Below are positions 1 through 4,625 of a DNA stretch of 7,019 nucleotides, in pieces. Under the pieces are notes generated by a model, which was given only the letters and a program-made list of their open reading frames with translations, was not told the DNA's origin and did no database searches. The position numbers and the translations under genes are program-made. Within the stretch, counting starts at the first letter, position 1. Each line of letters begins with the position of its first letter. Location of the stretch: NCBI GenBank assembly GCA_036518955.1, contig DATDMG010000258.1:1-7019 (forward strand), in the 5' to 3' direction. This DNA is from DATDMG01 sp036518955 (lineage in GTDB: Bacteria > Actinomycetota > Actinomycetes > Actinomycetales > Kineosporiaceae).

Positions 1-518
1 ACGATCTCCACGTCCAGGTCGTTCAGGGCGGTGGTCAGCGCGCGCAGGAGCCGACGGGGATCCACCTGGTGGTCGCCGGGCGCTCGCGTGCCGCCGCAGA
101 CGCGTGGATTCAGCAGCGGTTCCTGTTCGCGGGCGGCCTGACCGGTCACCGGCTGGGTGATCAGGCCCAGGTCCTGCCGGTACGTCTGGAGCCGCTGCAC
201 CGCCTGCAGGTCGTCGTGGGTAAGCCCGATCAGCAGGGTGCCGTCCGTGCGGTACCCGATGTCCAGTCTCGACGCCGCCGTCAGCTCGGCGGCGAAGCTC
301 GGCCACCGGTGCAGCGAGGCGACCTGCAGGGTGGTCAGCTCCTGCTCGCCGAAGGACGCCTCGGCGACCGGGGCGAGCATCCCGGCCGCGACCCGGGAGG
401 CCCCCTGGCCCGGGGCCGGATCGAGTACGAGAACGCGCAGGCCGCGCCGCGCGCACTGCCAGGCGATCGACTGGCCGATCACTCCGGCACCGACGACCGC
501 CACGTCGTACGGCCTCAC
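1..518 (-). CDS. thiO: Glycine oxidase ThiO, N-terminal part (truncated by window edge)
   Basis: FAD-dependent glycine oxidase. It oxidises glycine to dehydroglycine (iminoacetate), the glycine-derived building block of the thiamine thiazole ring, in the cytosol. The visible 172 codons begin with VRPYDVAVVGAGVIGQSIAW, an FAD-binding Rossmann start: GxGxxG at residues 10-15 and the acidic end of beta-2 at D33 (VLVLD). AAGMLAP at 44-50 is a conserved glycine/D-amino-acid oxidase motif, and DHQVDPRRLL at 149-158 matches the ThiO/DadA family substrate-domain region. Full-length ThiO is usually about 370-400 residues, so a bit under half is present and the C-terminus lies left of base 1. The GTG at 518-516 is chosen because the family starts just before the Rossmann strand and because it overlaps the TGA of the upstream leader ORF (GTGA), implying translational coupling; it has no strong Shine-Dalgarno of its own. 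The upstream TPP riboswitch independently supports the thiamine role. Downstream thiS and thiG are usual but not visible. Confidence 0.93.
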   Translation of the reverse strand, partial: MRPYDVAVVGAGVIGQSIAWQCARRGLRVLVLDPAPGQGASRVAAGMLAPVAEASFGEQELTTLQVASLHRWPSFAAELTAASRLDIGYRTDGTLLIGLTHDDLQAVQRLQTYRQDLGLITQPVTGQAAREQEPLLNPRVCGGTRAPGDHQVDPRRLLRALTTALNDLDVEI

Positions 519-646
519 CAGCCGCCTGCGACCCTCAGCGCGCCGCGGTGCCGGGGTGACCGCTCGTCCGGCGGGAGCACCGGCCGGAGCAGGTCCCGCC
601 CGGGGTGCGGATCGGTGATCACGCGCAGACGAAAGATGCCTCGCAT
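515..646 (-). CDS. 43-aa leader ORF between TPP riboswitch and thiO, ThiE-like N-terminus
   Basis: The ORF starts with ATG at 646-644 behind GAGGAG (652-657 on the complement), a good Shine-Dalgarno at five-base spacing. It is the first translatable frame after the TPP riboswitch. It begins MRGIFRLRVITDPHPGRDLL. The string LRVITDP resembles the first beta strand of thiamine-phosphate synthase ThiE, but nothing after about residue 24 does: the rest is Arg/Pro-rich and ends ALRVAGGW. ThiE is about 200-220 residues, so this would be only its first tenth. The TGA (517-515) overlaps the thiO GTG by four bases, so ribosomes finishing here can start thiO. It could be a thiE remnant left by an internal deletion, or a leader peptide that brings ribosomes to thiO under riboswitch control. 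That it is translated is likely from the Shine-Dalgarno and overlap; the ThiE origin is inference. Confidence 0.6.
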   Translation of the reverse strand: MRGIFRLRVITDPHPGRDLLRPVLPPDERSPRHRGALRVAGGW

Positions 647-651
647 CGCAG

Positions 652-750
652 CTCCTCACTTCCTGCGCCGGCATGACCCGGATCAGGTTCGACGGTCGGG
701 GGCTGCGTCGGCCCCCCTCTCAGCCCGGTGCTCCGGACTCCCGTGGGTAG
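652..750 (-). promoter_or_regulatory. TPP (THI-box) riboswitch
   Basis: The complement carries the conserved thiamine-pyrophosphate aptamer elements in order: GGGAGTCCGG, CTGAGAG (complement of 717-723), a GC-rich P3 hairpin (GGGGGC...GCCCCC), then ACCTGATCCGGGTCATGCC and GGCGCAGGAAG (complement of 659-688). The pyrimidine-sensing (CUGAGA) and pyrophosphate-sensing (ACCUGAU...GCGCAGG) halves are both intact, so it should bind TPP. The closing helix P1 can form between CCCAC (743-747) and GTGAG (655-659) with one mismatch. The 3' arm of P1 overlaps the GAGGAG Shine-Dalgarno of the leader ORF, and I see no terminator hairpin with a T-tract. Control is therefore most likely translational: TPP closes P1 and hides the ribosome site. 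Exact P1 register is uncertain. Confidence 0.95.
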
Positions 751-755
751 TGGGA

Positions 756-785
756 ACTTTACGTAAGGTGTCACGAACCTGACAA
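756..785 (-). promoter_or_regulatory. Candidate promoter for the TPP riboswitch-thiO transcript
   Basis: On the minus strand there is a TTGTCA -35 box (780-785; five of six match to TTGACA), an 18-base spacer and TAAAGT as -10 (756-761; four of six). A start about seven bases further would fall near 748-750, immediately before the 5' arm of riboswitch helix P1, which is where an aptamer transcript is expected to begin. The agreement of spacing and aptamer position supports the call; no transcript data are available. Confidence 0.55.
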
Positions 786-1050
786 GGGTCCGTCCGGATG
801 TCGCCGTGATCGACCCGGATCATCTGGTGCACCAGGATCTGGGTGTGATCCTCGGCCCCGCCGTCCCCCGTACGGCACTGCCGCTCCCGTCCTCGGCGCC
901 ATGCCTGGCGGGAGCCCGCGGGAGAACCATCCGCGGCCTCCCGACAACGACCTCGGTAGTAGCGCTCACGCCAGGTGGCGGGCGCGACCTTTGGGCAGCG
1001 ATCAATTCATCAGGGGTACCGGTGGCCGGGGAAGGCGTCACACTGGCGGT
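786..1050. other. Intergenic region with a 12-bp palindrome
   Basis: This 265-base gap lies between two outward-facing transcription units (riboswitch-thiO leftward, Tudor-like gene rightward). Reading frames through it on both strands give Pro/Arg/Ser-rich composition with no recognisable domain, so I call none coding. It contains the perfect palindrome CTGGTGCACCAG (824-835), about 40 bases upstream of the -35 box of the riboswitch promoter. I found no convincing promoter pair for the gene starting at 1051. Confidence 0.5.
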
Positions 1051-1281
1051 ATGACGACGCGACCATCTGCACGGCGCCGAGTGTTGCCCACCAGTCCGTT
1101 CGCTCGTGAGGAGGTCACACCGCCGTCCACCGCCGAGTTCAGCGTGGGGGATCGGGTCACTCTGGACAGTTGGGGCATGGGGCGAGTCGTGCAAGTGGCG
1201 GACGACCACGTCATCGTCGACTTCGGCGCGGCGGGCCATCGCCGGATCCCGGCCGGCACGAAGGGGTTCTCACGCCTGTAG
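1051..1281 (+). CDS. Small Tudor-like (UvrD C-terminal/CarD-like fold) protein, 76 aa
   Basis: The 76-residue protein has a basic, probably disordered N-terminus (MTTRPSARRR) followed by one small beta-barrel module at about residues 29-66. Its key strings are FSVGDRVTLDSWGMGRVVQV and VIVDFG, with G42, G44, V46, D57 and G59 in the positions of the pattern VGDxVxHxxxGxGxVxxV...VxFxxxG. That pattern is seen in the C-terminal Tudor-like domain of UvrD/PcrA helicases and in CarD/Mfd RNA-polymerase-interacting modules. Stand-alone proteins of this type are common in actinobacteria and mostly uncharacterised; a nucleic-acid or RNA-polymerase contact role is inference. The ATG at 1051 is chosen because homology starts shortly after it. 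An in-frame ATG at 901 would add 50 unrecognisable residues. The only upstream purine run, GGGAAGG (1028-1034), is 16 bases away, so the start is not certain. It converges on the NPD gene. Confidence 0.75.
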   Translation: MTTRPSARRRVLPTSPFAREEVTPPSTAEFSVGDRVTLDSWGMGRVVQVADDHVIVDFGAAGHRRIPAGTKGFSRL

Positions 1282-1286
1282 CCGCA

Positions 1287-1323
1287 CCGTCGGACCCGTC
1301 GGACGAGCCCGACCGGGCGACGG
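1287..1323. terminator. Hairpin between convergent genes, probable bidirectional terminator
   Basis: The space between the stop codons at 1281 (plus) and 1350 (minus) folds into a GC-rich stem: CCGTCG (1287-1292) with CGACGG (1318-1323), then CCC (1295-1297) with GGG (1315-1317), then GTCGG (1298-1302) with CCGAC (1309-1313) around the loop ACGAGC. That gives fourteen base pairs with two small bulges and no T-tract on either side, as is usual for actinomycete terminators. Position between two converging stops supports the call. Confidence 0.5.
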
Positions 1324-1349
1324 CCGTGGTGATGCCGCCCTCACCGGAC

Positions 1350-3017
1350 TCACCGGCCCGAACCCGCCGGGCACCCGTCCGCGAGATTCCTCGGACGTCG
1401 CTCGGCCCCGCCGATCTGGTGGACGTGCGTCGATGATGCGTTGCCCCGCTCGACGGACGGCGAAGGGGGAGCCGAGGTCGTCCGCTGCGGTCGTCGGGGT
1501 GCTCCGGCCACGGGGGCCTGGGCCGGCGGCTCCGGTTGGCCGAGCAGATAGGCGATGACCTGCGCGGCGCTGTAGGACGGGGTGCCGGCCGCCGCGTTCC
1601 CGATCAGGTCGAGGACGGCGGTGAGGTCGGAGCCGGCGGTGACCAGGGGAGGTTCGCGGTAGCCGTTGCGGCGGCGTTGCGGGAGTCCTGCCGTGGCGAG
1701 CAAGGCGTTGCACAGGCACACCCGGCCCTCGGCGGTGGCGGCTCGCCCGGCCTTGCGCGTGGTGTAGACGGTCAGCGGTTCCGCCGGGCAACGGTAGCCG
1801 ACGGTGCCGCCCGAGGTGACGTAGGCCGATCGCAGCATGCCCAGGTCGCAGACCGGGGTCCGCGCCTGGCGGACGGCGGACTCCGACAGGGTCCCCGCCA
1901 GCTCGACCACCCGGAACGGGAATCCGGTGGGAGAGCAACGCCAGTCGCTGCGACTGCTCAGGGTGCCCCGGCGCACCTCGCCGAGGGCTCGGGACTTCAC
2001 GTCGGGGTCGAGCCCGGATTCGGCGCAGAACGCGAACGCGGTGCCGACCTGGATCCCTGCGGCACCGGCCGCCAGCGCCGCGCGCAGCGCGTCCGGGGTG
2101 CCGTAGCCGCCGGCGGCCCAGACCGGCAGGCCCACGGCGACCAGGTCGGCGAGGTCGATCCGGTCGCGGTCGTCGTACACCGGCTGGCCGCGCTCGTCGG
2201 TGCGGCGGGGGCCGCGCGGCGGCGCGTTGTGGCCCCCGGCGCAGGGGCCTTCGAGGACGAACCCGTCGGGTCGGGTGGTGGGGTCGGCCGCCAGCGCCTG
2301 GGCGAGGTCGAGGGAGGCGACGATGGCGAGCACGCGGGGTGGTGTCAGCGGGGCCCGGGGTGCGCCGATGGTTCTGCTCGGGCTGAAGTCCACGGCGTAG
2401 GGGCCGTCGCTGGACCGGGCGCCCTGGACCCGGACCGGCATGCTCACGTCGTCGTGCCGGCACAGGTGGCGCACCAGCTCAGGCAGATCACCGGGGTTGC
2501 CCGCGCCGATCAGGACGTCGTCGACGCCGGCGAGCAGAGCACCGTAGACGGCCGCGGGCAGCGGCATTTCGATCTTACGGAGGTAGTTGATACCGACGGC
2601 TCCCCGGCCGTGCTCCTTGGCCAGGAAGACTTCCGCGAAGTTGGCGGCGACGATGAGTTCGGAAAGGCGAGGTGAGGGCTGCAGGGTGCAGCGTGGTACC
2701 GCTTTGTACGGTTCGTCCGGTGGTTTCCCGCCCTGGACGAAATAGGCGGCGATGATCCAGTCCGCGATCCGACGCACGGGGAAGGCGGCCAACGCCCGGC
2801 GCACGTGGCCGCCTGGGTCGCCGTCCTGCAGTCTCCGGGTGCAGACGATCTCGAGAGCGGTACCGGACACCACGCCCAGTTGGCCGGCGCGGGTCACCGC
2901 GGAGGCGAGTCTCCAGTCGGAGACGGCCACCCCCATTCCGCCCTGGATGATCAGCGGGAGACCGGTCCGGTGGTCATGGCTGTCGGGGAGGTCGTGGCCC
3001 GAGGCGGCCCTGCTCAT
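1350..3017 (-). CDS. FMN-dependent nitronate monooxygenase / PfaD-type NPD-family enzyme, 555 aa
   Basis: This is a TIM-barrel flavoenzyme of the 2-nitropropane dioxygenase group. Visible marks are the FMN-loop start IIQGGMGVAVSDWRLA (23-38), QLGVVSGTAL (46-55), ANFAEVFLAKE (125-135), VGINYLRKIEMP (141-152), ESP-like EGPCAGGHNAPPRG (256-269) with the family His at 263, AAGGYGTPDAL (301-311) and GIQVGTAFAFCAESG (321-335). The long C-terminal part with SPTGFPFRV (362-370), CDLGMLR (390-396), GYRCPAEP (407-414) and GRVCLCN (431-437) marks the larger subgroup related to PfaD enoyl reductases rather than the short nitronate monooxygenases. The body ends near LLG (491-493); residues 494-555 are a Pro/Arg/Ser-rich tail. 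ATG 3017-3015 is chosen for AAGGAG (3024-3029) at five-base spacing; the in-frame ATG at 3119 would add 34 unconserved residues and run to the pucR-like start. It is divergent from the PucR regulator. Substrate is unknown; family names do not settle nitronate versus enoyl substrates. Confidence 0.88.
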   Translation of the reverse strand: MSRAASGHDLPDSHDHRTGLPLIIQGGMGVAVSDWRLASAVTRAGQLGVVSGTALEIVCTRRLQDGDPGGHVRRALAAFPVRRIADWIIAAYFVQGGKPPDEPYKAVPRCTLQPSPRLSELIVAANFAEVFLAKEHGRGAVGINYLRKIEMPLPAAVYGALLAGVDDVLIGAGNPGDLPELVRHLCRHDDVSMPVRVQGARSSDGPYAVDFSPSRTIGAPRAPLTPPRVLAIVASLDLAQALAADPTTRPDGFVLEGPCAGGHNAPPRGPRRTDERGQPVYDDRDRIDLADLVAVGLPVWAAGGYGTPDALRAALAAGAAGIQVGTAFAFCAESGLDPDVKSRALGEVRRGTLSSRSDWRCSPTGFPFRVVELAGTLSESAVRQARTPVCDLGMLRSAYVTSGGTVGYRCPAEPLTVYTTRKAGRAATAEGRVCLCNALLATAGLPQRRRNGYREPPLVTAGSDLTAVLDLIGNAAAGTPSYSAAQVIAYLLGQPEPPAQAPVAGAPRRPQRTTSAPPSPSVERGNASSTHVHQIGGAERRPRNLADGCPAGSGR

Positions 3018-3136
3018 CACGTGCTCCTTGACTGGCCTGTCGAGTTGTCTCTCACTCCACCCTGGATCACAATCCGAGTCCACCGCTAGGATCGATGGAG
3101 GGCATTTGTCCACACCCACTTAGCGCGGGATGCTAA
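3018..3136. promoter_or_regulatory. Divergent promoter region between NPD enzyme and PucR regulator
   Basis: The 119-bp region must carry both promoters. Plus-strand candidates are TTGTCT (3045-3050), 17 bases, CACAAT (3068-3073), and a TAGGAT -10 (3087-3092, fitting the actinomycete TAGRRT pattern) with a poor -35 TGGATC (3063-3068) at 18 bases. On the minus strand TGGACA (3107-3112) and TAGCGG (3083-3088) are 18 bases apart and would overlap the TAGGAT box, so transcription of one gene could interfere with the other. All matches are partial, so treat each box as a candidate only. Confidence 0.35.
3120..3136. promoter_or_regulatory. Inverted repeat TTAGC-N7-GCTAA, candidate operator
   Basis: TTAGC (3120-3124) and GCTAA (3132-3136) form a perfect 5-7-5 inverted repeat whose last base touches the start codon of the PucR-type gene and covers its presumed ribosome site (GGGA, 3127-3130). 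AT-rich half-sites in such GC-rich surroundings are uncommon. The place suits autoregulation by the PucR protein, or control of both divergent genes, but no binding data exist. Confidence 0.4.
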
Positions 3137-4381
3137 ATGACATCGGGTGATCGACCGTGGACGGCGCTGCGCCCCCAGATCGGGGAGCTGTTGCGCCCCG
3201 TGCTCGCGGCAGTGGCCGAGGCCGCGCTGCAGGAGATAGCCGGTCAGCTGCCGACCTTGGGCGGAGACCTTGGTGGCGAGTACGGCCGGGCCCTGCGTGG
3301 CGGCATCGAGCGAGCCCTGGATCGCCTGCTCGACCTGCTCGGCACCAGCGAACCTGCGCTGGACCCGCGCCTGGCCGAGCTGTACGAGTCCTTCGGCGCG
3401 CGGGAGAGCCGCCACGATCGATCACTGGACACCCTGCTGGCCGCCTACCGGATCGGGGCCCGGGTCGCGTGGGCGCGGTTCTCGGAGGCCGCGATGATCG
3501 CCGGGGTGCAGATCGGCGAACTGGCCGTCCTGGCCGAATCGATCTTCGTGTACATCGACGAGCTGTCCGCGGCCAGCGCGTCCGGGCACGCACGCGACCA
3601 TGCGGCTCGGACCGGGTACCGGGACGTGCTGCGTTCCCGGCTGGCCGAGGCACTGATCGCCGGTGAGGCCGCCAGTCAGACCGCCCGGGTGAAGCGGATC
3701 GCCGACGAGCTTGCCTGGACCATCCCCGCCCGGGTCGCGGTCGCGGTGCTTCCCCTGCCCCACGCCTCGCCGTTCGCCGGTACCAGGCTGCCGCCGGCGC
3801 CCCCGGACGTCCTGGTCCTGGCCCAGGACGGCGAGATCCTGGCCGTCCTGCCCGACCCCTCGGGCCCTGGGCGACGTGCCCAGTTGGAGAGCGTGCTCGG
3901 CCCCGACGCCGAGGTCTACGTGGGCACCGTCCGGCCGCCCGCGGAGGCGGCGATCTCCCTGGCCCATGCCCGTGCCGTCCACCGACTCGTGCTGGACGGC
4001 GTGCTCCCTCGAGCGCCGGTCGTGGCCGCGGCCGATCACCTGCCCGACCTCGTCCTGCACGCCGACCCACGGCTGCTGTCCGACCTGACGGACCGCACGC
4101 TGGCCCCGCTGTCGCGGGTGGCCCCACCCCGCCGGGAGGAACTGGCCCGCACGCTGCGCAGCTGGCTGGCGCATCACGGTGACCGAGTGGCCGTGGCACA
4201 TCACCTGGGAGTGCACCCGCAGACCGTCAGCTATCGAATGGCCCAGCTGAGCGACCTGTTCGGCGAGGCCCTGCGCCATCCCCGGCACCAACTGGCCCTG
4301 GCCATTGCCCTGGAAGCGGGCACGACCCACGTCGCATGCTCCGAAGGAGTTCTTCCGCCCGCTGCACCGCACGGCGAGTAG
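3137..4381 (+). CDS. PucR/CdaR-type helix-turn-helix transcriptional regulator, 414 aa
   Basis: The C-terminus (about 333-393) is the PucR-family HTH: ELARTLRSWLAHHGDRVAVA (335-354), HHLGVHPQTVSYRMAQL (355-371) and a closing helix ending LALAIALE (386-393). This is the classic arrangement of short WL..HG / A..L.VH..TV.YR....L motifs. Residues 10-175 are all-helical (LLRPVLAAVAEAALQEIA, DRSLDTLLAAYRIGARVAW, ESIFVYIDELS), like the N-terminal sensing region of many actinobacterial PucR proteins. Residues 195-300 look like the degenerate GGDEF-like middle domain (VAVAVLPLP, LAQDGEILAVLPDP, VYVGTVRPPAEAAISLAHAR). It should bind DNA, probably near its own gene; the ligand cannot be read from sequence. 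It starts 119 bp from the divergent NPD gene, which makes that gene a natural target. The ATG at 3137 has only a weak GGGA upstream, but the next in-frame Met is residue 120, inside the helical domain. A 20-residue tail follows the HTH. Confidence 0.9.
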   Translation: MTSGDRPWTALRPQIGELLRPVLAAVAEAALQEIAGQLPTLGGDLGGEYGRALRGGIERALDRLLDLLGTSEPALDPRLAELYESFGARESRHDRSLDTLLAAYRIGARVAWARFSEAAMIAGVQIGELAVLAESIFVYIDELSAASASGHARDHAARTGYRDVLRSRLAEALIAGEAASQTARVKRIADELAWTIPARVAVAVLPLPHASPFAGTRLPPAPPDVLVLAQDGEILAVLPDPSGPGRRAQLESVLGPDAEVYVGTVRPPAEAAISLAHARAVHRLVLDGVLPRAPVVAAADHLPDLVLHADPRLLSDLTDRTLAPLSRVAPPRREELARTLRSWLAHHGDRVAVAHHLGVHPQTVSYRMAQLSDLFGEALRHPRHQLALAIALEAGTTHVACSEGVLPPAAPHGE

Positions 4382-4625
4382 TCCCTGCCGGTCCGGCCGA
4401 GCCGGTCGACCTCCACCCGGTCGGTCGCCCGGCGAGAAATCCAGGCGGAACTCTCCGGACCGCCATCCCACTGAAACGAGCCCACTGTGTGACGGGGGAT
4501 CTTTGGCTAAGCTACTGGGAGAGTTCTCCGGAGCCGTTCTTGCCCGGGGATGTTCCGTGCGCGAGGTAGGTCGCCGAGGTCGTCGACCGTGTACCTGTGC
4601 TGAACTCTGACCTCCGGAGAAGCGA
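4382..4625. other. Intergenic region upstream of the MmpL transporter with repeated motif
   Basis: No gene is seen in these 244 bases. A small hairpin GGCGG (4444-4448) / CCGCC (4460-4464) is too weak to call a terminator for the PucR gene. The heptamer GAACTCT occurs at 4448-4454 and 4602-4608 and in inverse form (AGAGTTC) at 4520-4526, each next to a CTCCGGA element (4453-4459, 4612-4618, 4527-4533). The first and middle copies make a perfect 9-bp inverted repeat (4448-4456 with 4518-4526). No promoter pair is convincing; a TAAGCT box at 4508-4513 lacks a good -35. The transporter's ribosome site GGAG (4616-4619) lies inside the last CTCCGGAG palindrome. Confidence 0.5.

Noticed and set aside
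69..782. Plus-strand 237-codon frame over the thiO/riboswitch region
   Set aside because: It lies antisense to thiO and the TPP aptamer, is Arg/Gly/Pro-rich and has no domain; the minus-strand reading gives a clear Rossmann start.
901..1050. Longer start (126 aa) for the Tudor-like protein
   Set aside because: The extra 50 residues are low-complexity Arg/Gly/Pro with no family match; the ATG at 1051 fits the module size better.
820..1239. Minus-strand 139-codon frame
   Set aside because: It is antisense to the Tudor-like gene, has no recognisable domain and would run into the thiamine promoter region.
1270..2463. Minus-strand 397-codon frame inside the NPD gene
   Set aside because: It is a shifted frame of the NPD gene, made almost only of Arg/Pro/Gly; the NPD frame has all the family motifs.
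1536..2675. Plus-strand 379-codon frame opposite the NPD gene
   Set aside because: It is an antisense shadow typical of high-GC DNA, Gly/Ala/Arg-rich without motifs.
3018..3119. 34-residue N-terminal extension of the NPD enzyme from the ATG at 3119
   Set aside because: The extension is not family-like and would cover the divergent promoter region; AAGGAG at 3024-3029 points to the ATG at 3017.
4444..4464. Hairpin GGCGG/CCGCC as terminator of the PucR gene
   Set aside because: It has only five pairs around an 11-base loop and sits over 60 bases after the stop; too weak to call.
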